IMG/VR virus record: IMGVR_UViG_3300042197_001133
Coordinates: 1 to 21,876 of that record
Length of the DNA stretch: 21,876 nt
Source: a virus
Strand: one strand, 5' to 3'
Shown here: positions 5,848-12,691 of the stretch, in pieces
Numbering within the stretch: the stretch's first letter is position 1
Layout of the letters: each line of letters starts with the position of its first letter
The notes under the pieces: model-generated
What the model was told of the DNA's origin: nothing
The model's input: only the letters and a program-made list of their open reading frames with translations
The model's database searches: none
Program-made: the position numbers and the translations under genes

Positions 5848-8094
5848 ATGAAAGGAACACTATTTTCCGCAGATTTTGTAAAAGACTCAATTGGTAATTT
5901 GAGATTATTAGAATTAAATACCGATACTGCATTTACAAGTGGTGCATTATCTCATGTTAATTTTACTGATTTTGTAAATGTATTATCTACTAATACTATC
6001 AATGAAGTTCACATAATTGGTAAACCAATGCATGAAAATTTTATCGAGTATTTATCTCAAAGTTTACATACATTGGGATTCATTGATACATTTTCAAAAA
6101 CCATAGAAAGTGCAAATACTATATATCCAACAATAGTTGAAGATAGTTCCACAAAATTTATATTAAGATGTGCATACGATGAATCTGCTATATTTGATTC
6201 AACTTATTGTAAACAAAAAGAAGAAATTTTTAGTTTGTTTTATGATAATAATGATACCGGTTCTCTAGCAGAATTTTATATATCCTCATCAAATTTGAAT
6301 ATAGATTGTTTAAGAAAAGAAAACAATTCTCAATTTATACCCGATGTGGCTGTTAAAGATATAACAAACGTACACGATGGTATTCAGTTTTATAAAATAC
6401 ATGGAAGCGGTAGTTCAGAACAAAATTTTTTAAATTTTATAGAAGAAATTGGTAATAATAAACTTATTACTAACTATTATTTCAATGATATTGATACCAT
6501 ACAAACTTCATATAGGTCATTCAATATTATTTATGGAGCTAATCTTGATGTTCTGAATCTCACAAATGTTATAATTCCTGCCGTATTTGAAAAACCAAAT
6601 TTTATTGAATATAATGAAAATTCCAATTTTACATTAATTGATGTAAAACATTATTATGAATTTACAACGAATTACCCATTATTTAAAGGAGTTGGTACAT
6701 ATGGTGGTATATTTGAAGATGAAACTATAACTGATATAAATGGGAATTCAATTTGCGTTGCAAGTGCATCCATAGGTAATATTTACAAATCTTTATTTAT
6801 TGCGGGTTCACCTGATACCGATAATAGTTTTGAATTTATGGCTTGGTCTAGTTCAGGTAGTGAATTACCATCTGGTTCTTTTATAACTTCATCTGTATTA
6901 GTTAATTCTATTAAACACGATTTAAGAAAAAAATTAATAACTCATATAATAACCGAAGATTCCGCTTCATTTAGAATAACATCAAATCAACACCTATTAG
7001 TGTATGATTCCATTTCTGATACTTTAAGATATAAATTTGTTAATGAAATTGATACTGCAACTGATTTTTTATTACGTGATAGTGGTGGGTTATCTGCTAT
7101 ATCTTCTAATGAAATAGAAGTTTTAGAAGATACACATTTTACATATGTACTTGATTTTGAAAGTGTAGATACATATCTTCTACATGATAGTGGGGTAAAT
7201 ATCAAAGTTGTAGCACATAACGCATGTTTTCCAAAAGGAACTCGAATTACTCTTGAAAACGGAGAAATAAAAAATATTGAAGACATATTAGAAGGAGATA
7301 CTTTAATTTCATACGATACTTATAATAAAATTTTTACAACAGGTAGAGTTAGTAAATTAAATATATCAAATCAAGCAGGTCTAATTCATTTAAAAACAGA
7401 TTCTAACCACGAATTGAAGTTAACACTTGGTCATAGAATTTATTCAAATAATAAATGGGTAGAGGCCAGAGAGTTAAGGATGGGAGATGTTTTAGTTAAT
7501 TCTAATGGAGATGTATGTAAAATTATTTATCTTGAATTTATTGAAGGAGAGTTTGATGTATATCATATTTTAAATGTAGGTAATGACCATACTTATTTTG
7601 CGAATCAAATTTTGGTGCATAATTACTCACACAATCAATTCTGTTTCATAGCTGGTACACAGATTTCAATGGCAGATAGTTCTGAAAAAAATATCGAAGA
7701 TGTTTTAATAGGTGAAGAAGTATTATCTTACAATGAAGAGACGGGAGTAATTGAAGCTAAAAAAGTAACTAAATTAAATTCACCAATTCATGATGATTTA
7801 GTAGAATATACTTTATCAAATGGAATCAAAATAACTTCAACTTTTGACCACCCATATTATGTAAATGGGTTACATCTTGCATCTTATCAACCAAATTGGA
7901 CAAATGAAAGATATGATTTATTAAGTGAAGTTGCTAAAATAAAAGTTGGTGATTTAGTTAATTTAGTAAATAAAGAAAACGTACAAATTTTATCGATTGC
8001 AGAATTAGATAAAGTTGATACCCAAACATATATTATTTCAGTGGAAGATAACAAAAACTTCTACGCTAATAAAGTTTTAGTTCATAACAAATAA
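5848..8094 (+). CDS. 748-aa protein with three tandem Hint (hedgehog/intein) modules
   Basis: Residues 1 to about 280 form a domain I cannot place with certainty. DSIGNLRLLELNTDTAF (residues 14-30) resembles the E-x-N-x-D-T segment of glutathionylspermidine-synthase-like ATP-grasp enzymes (weak). Three Hint modules follow. Module 1 (about 287-458) lacks the Cys (Gly287 in its place) but keeps SxxH (379-382) and ends VVAHN. Module 2 (460-592) starts C-F-P-K-G-T, has T526-L-G-H529, and ends LVHN followed by Tyr593. Module 3 (599-747) starts C-F-I-A-G-T, has T665-F-D-H668, and ends LVHN plus one Lys. Linkers are one residue (Ala459) and six residues. With no Cys/Ser/Thr after either inner HN, self-cleavage rather than splicing is expected. 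It is the largest gene of the operon, and the enzymes around it may be its partners. Confidence 0.8.
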   Translation: MKGTLFSADFVKDSIGNLRLLELNTDTAFTSGALSHVNFTDFVNVLSTNTINEVHIIGKPMHENFIEYLSQSLHTLGFIDTFSKTIESANTIYPTIVEDSSTKFILRCAYDESAIFDSTYCKQKEEIFSLFYDNNDTGSLAEFYISSSNLNIDCLRKENNSQFIPDVAVKDITNVHDGIQFYKIHGSGSSEQNFLNFIEEIGNNKLITNYYFNDIDTIQTSYRSFNIIYGANLDVLNLTNVIIPAVFEKPNFIEYNENSNFTLIDVKHYYEFTTNYPLFKGVGTYGGIFEDETITDINGNSICVASASIGNIYKSLFIAGSPDTDNSFEFMAWSSSGSELPSGSFITSSVLVNSIKHDLRKKLITHIITEDSASFRITSNQHLLVYDSISDTLRYKFVNEIDTATDFLLRDSGGLSAISSNEIEVLEDTHFTYVLDFESVDTYLLHDSGVNIKVVAHNACFPKGTRITLENGEIKNIEDILEGDTLISYDTYNKIFTTGRVSKLNISNQAGLIHLKTDSNHELKLTLGHRIYSNNKWVEARELRMGDVLVNSNGDVCKIIYLEFIEGEFDVYHILNVGNDHTYFANQILVHNYSHNQFCFIAGTQISMADSSEKNIEDVLIGEEVLSYNEETGVIEAKKVTKLNSPIHDDLVEYTLSNGIKITSTFDHPYYVNGLHLASYQPNWTNERYDLLSEVAKIKVGDLVNLVNKENVQILSIAELDKVDTQTYIISVEDNKNFYANKVLVHNK

Positions 8095-8107
8095 ACAAAA
8101 TAAAAAA

Positions 8108-8248
8108 ATGGCGAACGTATATAAAAAAACAACTCATAATCAAATACAAAATAGATTAATTGAAAAAGTAAATCAATCTACAAGTAATTCAATGAATTCT
8201 ATAATTTTAAATTTTATAAATTATTTTAAAATAAAACATTTAAATTAA
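8108..8248 (+). CDS. Small Asn/Lys/Ile-rich protein, 46 aa
   Basis: The frame begins MANVYKKTTHNQIQNRLIEK and ends FKIKHLN-TAA. It is Asn-, Lys- and Ile-rich with no Cys. It lies 13 bases after the Hint gene and 10 bases before the oxygenase gene, which fits an operon member. No family is recognised. It could be a small accessory protein or, speculatively, a peptide acted on by the modifying enzymes. Because the local DNA is extremely A+T-rich, a chance open frame is also possible. Confidence 0.45.
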   Translation: MANVYKKTTHNQIQNRLIEKVNQSTSNSMNSIILNFINYFKIKHLN

Positions 8249-8258
8249 ATTATAAATA

Positions 8259-8786
8259 ATGTCATCTGTTATATTTTCAAAGAACGATTGTGATTTTATA
8301 AAATCTTATTGGGATGATACTAAAAGTTTAAATGGTTCTGGTAGAATTTCTTTTAAAATCGATGAGGTAAATACTATATCATACAACAGAAAGGTAAATG
8401 GGTATTACATTGATTATAACGATACTATTCTTTTAAATTTTATTTTAGAAAGATTGCAGAAAATCAATATTAAATCGATAACACCCGCGTATGTAAAAAT
8501 TGCTAAATATAAAAAGGGTGATTATTTTGAACCACATCATGATTTTAATTTTTATGGTAAGGGTTCGATTTACAAAACTTTGGTGGTACAGCTATCGGAT
8601 GCATCAACTTATATTGGTGGTGATTTATATGTCAAAGGTGTTTCACAACCGAGAGAACAAGGTTCCTATTCTTTATTTTTCAGTTCAGATATACATGAAG
8701 TAAAATTAGTGGAAAATGGTATTAGATTTAGTTTGACTATATTTTTACAAGAAACTGATTTTATTAATACTAAAACTCTCATATAA
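8259..8786 (+). CDS. 2OG-Fe(II) oxygenase, prolyl-4-hydroxylase type (copy 1)
   Basis: Enzymes of this fold hydroxylate peptide or other substrates using iron, oxygen and 2-oxoglutarate. The iron ligands are visible: H93-x-D95 in YFEPHHDF and H146 in SSDIHEVKLVENG. R156, ten residues after the distal His, fits the 2-oxoglutarate carboxylate contact. GGDLYV (120-125) is the usual strand between them. The length of 175 aa is that of compact phage P4H-like proteins. It ends NTKTLI, a copy of the cassette tail. It starts 10 bases after the 46-aa frame. The substrate is unknown; a virion or surface protein is a reasonable guess. Confidence 0.85.
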   Translation: MSSVIFSKNDCDFIKSYWDDTKSLNGSGRISFKIDEVNTISYNRKVNGYYIDYNDTILLNFILERLQKINIKSITPAYVKIAKYKKGDYFEPHHDFNFYGKGSIYKTLVVQLSDASTYIGGDLYVKGVSQPREQGSYSLFFSSDIHEVKLVENGIRFSLTIFLQETDFINTKTLI

Positions 8787-8800
8787 AATATAATATATAA

Positions 8801-9397
8801 ATGAAAATAGTTGTAATCGCACCTCCTAGAACGGGCTCTACATCATTGTTAACTTCATTATCACAGAGTTTAAATTTAAAGGTTATAACTATACCCGAAT
8901 CGTATATATATCCAGATAACTTTAAATTAATTGAACACGCTATTAATAGCGATAATGTGATTGTTAGAACTGGTATTAGAGTGAATCATGGATTTCCAAT
9001 ACAAGATTTTTTAAAATTTTTTGATTATACGATACTATTATCAAGAAAAAATAATGATGAACATAAAATAAGTTTTGCTAATTTATACTATAAACATTTT
9101 TATACTAATACCGGATATCACAATGTATATACTAAAGATGAATTACCAAATACAATGTTTCAATCAGAGCATTTTATTTCTTATTTCAATAATAATATCA
9201 TAATTGAAAAACAATTTATAAAAGAATTATCAGATAAAGAGAGTATACCTATTATATATTATGAAGATTTATACCAATCATCTGCTGGTCCTCAATTAAT
9301 AAAAAATTTAATTCCGGAATTAAATTTAGATAAATTCTTAAATTGTATATCAAATACAAAAAAAATAAGAATTAATTTAGAAAAAAAAATTATATAA
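8801..9397 (+). CDS. Sulfotransferase-like protein 2, 198 aa
   Basis: The start MKIVVIAPPRTGSTSLLTSL gives a canonical strand plus 5'-phosphosulfate loop (PRTGSTS, 9-15). YTILLSRKNNDEHKISFANL (about 76-95) fits the 3'-phosphate segment (Arg, then Ser in the following helix), and PIIYYEDLYQ (about 150-159) is the late YEDL motif seen in Stf0-type enzymes. Length is short for the family (often 230-300). It ends LEKKII, the Ile version of the cassette tail. It is 14 bases after the oxygenase gene and 16 before the next sulfotransferase, whose N-terminus is closely similar, so the two may be old duplicates. The acceptor is unknown. Confidence 0.75.
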   Translation: MKIVVIAPPRTGSTSLLTSLSQSLNLKVITIPESYIYPDNFKLIEHAINSDNVIVRTGIRVNHGFPIQDFLKFFDYTILLSRKNNDEHKISFANLYYKHFYTNTGYHNVYTKDELPNTMFQSEHFISYFNNNIIIEKQFIKELSDKESIPIIYYEDLYQSSAGPQLIKNLIPELNLDKFLNCISNTKKIRINLEKKII

Positions 9398-9413
9398 TAA
9401 TTTATATACTAAT

Positions 9414-10049
9414 GTGAGAATTGCAATACTAACATCTCCAAGAAGTGGCTCCACTAGTCTTTTTAAATTAATTGAAGAGCATTTAATTAAGGAAGATTAT
9501 ATATCAATATCAGAGCCATTTACTTATTATTTTAAAGTAAGAAAATATTCTAATCCAGATATTTTTAAAGATAAACATAATGTTTTTATTAAAACTTTTA
9601 TAGGTGATAAACATATTCCAAAATTTTTTAAAAATGATGTAGATTTATATTGGAATTGGTTTTTTAATTATTTTGAAAAAATTATTATTTTAGATAGAAA
9701 AAATAAACAATTACAAAGTGAAAGTTTAACATATCAATTAAAGAAAAAAAATTATGAAAATTGGCATAAAAAAAATTATTATGATTTAACTAATATTACA
9801 AAAGAAGATATTGAGCACACTAAAAATATTTTAATAAAAGATTCTGAACAAAAACATATAATTTCTAATAAAGGATATCCTATATTTTATTTTGAAGATA
9901 TTTACATTAAAAAGGATAGAAAAATAATTGATTTTTTGTTTAAATATATTAATTTAAATCTTAATGAAGCACTATATGAAAAATATATTATATCAGATAC
10001 TTTTAAAGTTAGAGTAGAAGATAATTATGAAAAAAATAAATTAATTTAA
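9414..10049 (+). CDS. Sulfotransferase-like protein 3, 211 aa
   Basis: It begins with GTG at 9414; the overlapping ATG at 9412 hits a stop at once. MRIAILTSPRSGSTSLFKLI shows the PRSGSTS loop (9-15) of PAPS-dependent sulfotransferases. IIILDRKNKQLQSESLTYQL (about 91-110) fits the 3'-phosphate segment, and PIFYFEDIYI (about 159-168) is the late (Y/F)ED motif. The DNA is among the most A+T-rich in the window, with Lys, Asn and Ile predominating. The end is EKNKLI, the cassette tail. It follows sulfotransferase 2 by 16 bases and precedes the second oxygenase by 12. Confidence 0.75.
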   Translation: MRIAILTSPRSGSTSLFKLIEEHLIKEDYISISEPFTYYFKVRKYSNPDIFKDKHNVFIKTFIGDKHIPKFFKNDVDLYWNWFFNYFEKIIILDRKNKQLQSESLTYQLKKKNYENWHKKNYYDLTNITKEDIEHTKNILIKDSEQKHIISNKGYPIFYFEDIYIKKDRKIIDFLFKYINLNLNEALYEKYIISDTFKVRVEDNYEKNKLI

Positions 10050-10061
10050 ATAATTTTTATA

Positions 10062-10544
10062 ATGATAAATTTTACAAAAGAAGAATGTAACAAAATAATA
10101 TCATTATCAAATTTATTTGAAAAACATTCATCAAGTGAATGGTCGGAAAGTAATGAGACTATTTATTTTGCCTGGCACATAGAAAGAAACGAGGTAACTG
10201 AATGGGTGTTTGAGCGGTTATTAAATTATATTAAAATGAATACCAATATCACATTAAACAAACCACTCAATGTGATTCATTTACAGAATGTACAAATAGG
10301 AAACAAGTTTGAACCTCATATTGATAAACATAGTTTATATAACATAGGTGTATGTTTAAATAATGATTATGAAGGGGGAGAGTTAATTTGCTATAATCCA
10401 AAATTTATTGTACCTAAAATTGCCGGAAGTATTTATACCTTTTATGGTAGTAAATTACATGAAGTGACAGAAGTTACAAAGGGTGAACGATGGTCTCTAA
10501 TTGCGTTTTTAAGTAAAGAATCACTACCGAATAAATTACTATGA
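10062..10544 (+). CDS. 2OG-Fe(II) oxygenase (copy 2), 160 aa
   Basis: The double-stranded beta-helix core is recognisable: H86-x-D88 in FEPHIDKH and distal H133 in KLHEVTEVTKGERWS supply the iron ligands. R143 sits ten residues further as the 2-oxoglutarate anchor, and GGELI (105-109) lies between. It differs strongly from copy 1 outside these motifs, so it likely has its own substrate. It ends LPNKLL, a member of the cassette tail set. Its stop overlaps the ATG of the radical SAM gene (ATGA), so the two are probably made together. Confidence 0.85.
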   Translation: MINFTKEECNKIISLSNLFEKHSSSEWSESNETIYFAWHIERNEVTEWVFERLLNYIKMNTNITLNKPLNVIHLQNVQIGNKFEPHIDKHSLYNIGVCLNNDYEGGELICYNPKFIVPKIAGSIYTFYGSKLHEVTEVTKGERWSLIAFLSKESLPNKLL

Positions 10545-11590
10545 TTGATAAGTCAAAATATATATGTACGGCACCATTTTTTTTTACGGAAGTGGAAGAT
10601 AATAAACAATTTTTGTGCTGTCCATCTTGGCTACCAGTTGATATAAATGATGGTAATGGAATAGTATCTAGTTTTAATTCCCAAATTTCTGAAAAAATAA
10701 GAGATAGTGTAATTGATGGTAGTTATAAATACTGCAATGAAGTCTTATGTCCGTATTTAGCAAGTTTAAAAAGTAATAGAGTTCCTTCTAAATTTATTCC
10801 TAATACACAGGAAAATGTTGATTTTTTACAAAAAGAAAAAAAACCTAAAGTAATTAATTTTACGTTCGATAGAAGTTGCAATTTTCAATGTCCATCTTGT
10901 AGGGTAGAACTAATAAATTATAAAGGAAAAGCAAGATTATCTGTAGAAAAAAAACTAACTGAAATTAACGATGAAATATCACCGTTCGTTGAACGACTGG
11001 TATTAAGTGGTTCGGCTGACCCATTTTTCTCAAAATCATTCAGACAGTTTCTTATTACATTGGATTCAAATAAATTTAAAAAATTAAAATCAATTCACTT
11101 ACATACAAACGGTTCATTATGGACTCCTGAAATGTGGGAGAAAATGAGTGGTATACATCGTTATGTTAATACTTGCGAAATTTCAATAGATGCCGCTACG
11201 AAAGAAACATACGAAACTAAAACGAGACTTGGTGGTAATTGGGAAGTGTTGCATGAAAATTTAAGTTTTATAACAAAAATACCAACAATTAAAGAATATA
11301 TTTTTTCATTTGTGGTACAGGATACTAATTATAAAGAAATGTATGATTTTTATAAAATGATTAAATCATATATGGATAAAAGAGAAACTAAAGTAAAATG
11401 GGATGTTAGAACCAATGTAATTTCTGATTGGGGTACGTTTAGTGAAGCTGAATTTAAAATTAAAAATGTAGCAAATCCAGAACATTCAGAATACAATTTG
11501 TTTTTGTTAGAATTGGATAAAGTTAAAAATATTCCAAATGTATTACATAATTTTCATCATTTATACGAAACTGAAAAAACTTTAATTTAA
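10541..11590 (+). CDS. Radical SAM enzyme with N-terminal SPASM-like Cys module
   Basis: Radical SAM enzymes cleave S-adenosylmethionine at a [4Fe-4S] cluster to start radical chemistry. The cluster motif is C113-x3-C117-x2-C120 (SCNFQCPSC), followed by a barrel with LVLSGSADPF and SIHLHTNGSLW. Unusually, a Cys-rich stretch lies before it: C9, C26-C27 (LCCPSW) and C65/C70 (YCNEVLCPYL). This looks like the SPASM-type auxiliary-cluster region, which usually lies after the barrel. The length is 349 aa. It ends ETEKTLI, the cassette tail. It is coupled to the oxygenase upstream and lies two bases from the hydrolase downstream. Related enzymes act on peptides or sugars; the substrate here is unknown. 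Confidence 0.85.
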   Translation: MIDKSKYICTAPFFFTEVEDNKQFLCCPSWLPVDINDGNGIVSSFNSQISEKIRDSVIDGSYKYCNEVLCPYLASLKSNRVPSKFIPNTQENVDFLQKEKKPKVINFTFDRSCNFQCPSCRVELINYKGKARLSVEKKLTEINDEISPFVERLVLSGSADPFFSKSFRQFLITLDSNKFKKLKSIHLHTNGSLWTPEMWEKMSGIHRYVNTCEISIDAATKETYETKTRLGGNWEVLHENLSFITKIPTIKEYIFSFVVQDTNYKEMYDFYKMIKSYMDKRETKVKWDVRTNVISDWGTFSEAEFKIKNVANPEHSEYNLFLLELDKVKNIPNVLHNFHHLYETEKTLI

Positions 11591-11592
11591 AA

Positions 11593-12243
11593 ATGGCAAC
11601 ACTTTGGACTTTTGGTGATTCAATGACTTTTGGACACGGATGTGTATTAAACTATGAAGGAGATGCCTATTATAAACAATATAAAAAAAACGATGATGAT
11701 TTAATTTGGCCTGTTCTATTGGCTAATAGATTGGGTTATGAATTAAATAATTTAGGCAAATGTGGAGCATCTAATGATTATATATTTGATAAAATAATAA
11801 GTAATTATCATTTGATTTCAGAAAACGATATTGTAATTGTTAATAAAACTTTTTCACATCGATTTGATATACCATCCGTTACTCCAGATGAATTTTATAC
11901 TATATGTGGGGAGGTAGTCAAATCCGAAACGGGATACAAAACTACAATTAAAAATAAAGAAGAATATGAAACTATTCTTAATTTTTCATATTATTTCAGT
12001 GGGCACGAAGTATATCGTAAACGTCACGAAAAAAGATATGATTTTTTAAAATCTATAATAAAATGTTATAAATATTTTGAATTTTATACCCAAACCATTT
12101 GGGAGGATTCACGTGCACAGAATATAAAAGATGCTACCAAAGGTAAAATGGAAGATTACCATTTAAGTTTTCTTGGACACAAACAATTCGCCAATTATGT
12201 ATACGCATCATTATTTAATAAAGATGGTAAAAAGTTATTATAA
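11593..12243 (+). CDS. SGNH/GDSL-type hydrolase, 216 aa
   Basis: This fold hydrolyses or transfers esters, often acetyl groups on sugars. Block I is clear at FGDSMTFG (7-14, nucleophile S10). LGKCGASND (54-62) supplies the Gly and Asn (N61) of blocks II/III. MEDYHLSFLGH (186-196) is the block V region with H190, but the Asp three residues before the His is Glu187 here, with Asp188 next to it, so the catalytic pair is slightly altered. WPVLLANRLGYELNNLG is typical of the phage members. It ends GKKLL, the last protein with the cassette tail. It starts two bases after the radical SAM gene; a new promoter follows. Confidence 0.8.
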   Translation: MATLWTFGDSMTFGHGCVLNYEGDAYYKQYKKNDDDLIWPVLLANRLGYELNNLGKCGASNDYIFDKIISNYHLISENDIVIVNKTFSHRFDIPSVTPDEFYTICGEVVKSETGYKTTIKNKEEYETILNFSYYFSGHEVYRKRHEKRYDFLKSIIKCYKYFEFYTQTIWEDSRAQNIKDATKGKMEDYHLSFLGHKQFANYVYASLFNKDGKKLL

Positions 12244-12254
12244 GAAACGGTAAT

Positions 12255-12285
12255 TTGTAAAAATCATATTTTTTTACTATATTTA
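12255..12285 (+). promoter_or_regulatory. Promoter (TTG-N20-TATATTTA)
   Basis: TTG (12255-12257), exactly 20 bases, then TATATTTA (12278-12285), a 7/8 match to TAnnTTTG. It lies 11 bases past the stop of the hydrolase gene and gives a very short leader to the ATG at 12304. Confidence 0.65.
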
Positions 12286-12303
12286 CTTGTAAATGTTTTA
12301 ATT

Positions 12304-12618
12304 ATGATTATATTACCGCAGAATCCAATAACCGAAAATAGCTTCAATAGATGGAAGTGTCATAAAATAGAAATAGAAGATGGTATAGATTCATACCATT
12401 ATTACATCATACCATTGGTAGATATAGATGAAGATGATATAGAAAATATAGAATTTGCTCCAGTACTATTCAGTTCCGAATCTGATGAATTTTTTGATGA
12501 AAACGGAAACACTATTTACACTGTCCGATTGTTTGATGATGATTTGCCTGAATTAACTACCGAAGAAGAGGTTGAGATTCTGTATGAAATACTAACAAAG
12601 AAAAAACTTTTTATGTAA
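12304..12618 (+). CDS. Acidic hypothetical protein, 104 aa
   Basis: I do not recognise this protein. It is strikingly acidic (VDIDEDDIENIEF at about 39-51; SSESDEFFDENG at about 57-68; LTTEEEVEILYEIL near the end) with only a few Lys at both ends. The charge pattern could mimic DNA or bind a basic partner, as in phage proteins that block host DNA-binding enzymes, but that is only an analogy. There is no Cys pair and no membrane segment. It stands alone between two promoters, so it is probably a single-gene unit, and it ends KKKLFM, not the cassette tail. Confidence 0.65.
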   Translation: MIILPQNPITENSFNRWKCHKIEIEDGIDSYHYYIIPLVDIDEDDIENIEFAPVLFSSESDEFFDENGNTIYTVRLFDDDLPELTTEEEVEILYEILTKKKLFM

Positions 12619-12622
12619 TGAC

Positions 12623-12653
12623 TAGGAAAATTTGAAAATTTTTCGTATGTTTG
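12623..12653 (+). promoter_or_regulatory. Promoter with full -7 match (TAG-N20-TATGTTTG)
   Basis: TAG (12623-12625), exactly 20 bases, then TATGTTTG (12646-12653), a perfect match to TAnnTTTG. The sequence CTAGGA at the start and TTTTCG before the -7 box are shared with the minus promoter at 3845-3875, so the two may be used at the same time. It leads the HD hydrolase gene at 12692. Confidence 0.7.
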
Positions 12654-12691
12654 GGTATTATTAATAGTTAAACTCTTTACTACTCAAGAAA

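Noticed and set aside
6987-7286. Minus-strand frame of 99 codons inside the Hint gene (and similar antisense frames elsewhere, such as 14502-14888 and 20769-21098)
   Set aside because: They lie wholly within well-supported genes on the other strand, have shadow-like composition (Ser/Phe/Leu-rich) and no promoter or gap of their own.
7225-8094. Canonical intein able to splice the Hint protein
   Set aside because: Splicing needs Cys/Ser/Thr after the terminal HN. Here Ala, Tyr and the final Lys follow the three HN motifs, and module 1 lacks the first Cys. Cleavage-type activity is more likely.
8251-8258. TATAAATA, the exact T4 late promoter box, before the oxygenase gene
   Set aside because: It directly abuts the ATG at 8259, so transcription would start inside the gene. 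The local DNA is so A+T-rich that chance copies are expected; another occurs inside the hydrolase gene near 12067.
5220-12243. The shared KxLI-type tails as type IX secretion C-terminal signals of Bacteroidota
   Set aside because: Those signals are part of a folded C-terminal domain of about 70-100 residues on proteins with a signal peptide. These proteins have neither; they look cytoplasmic, and the tails follow directly on enzyme cores.
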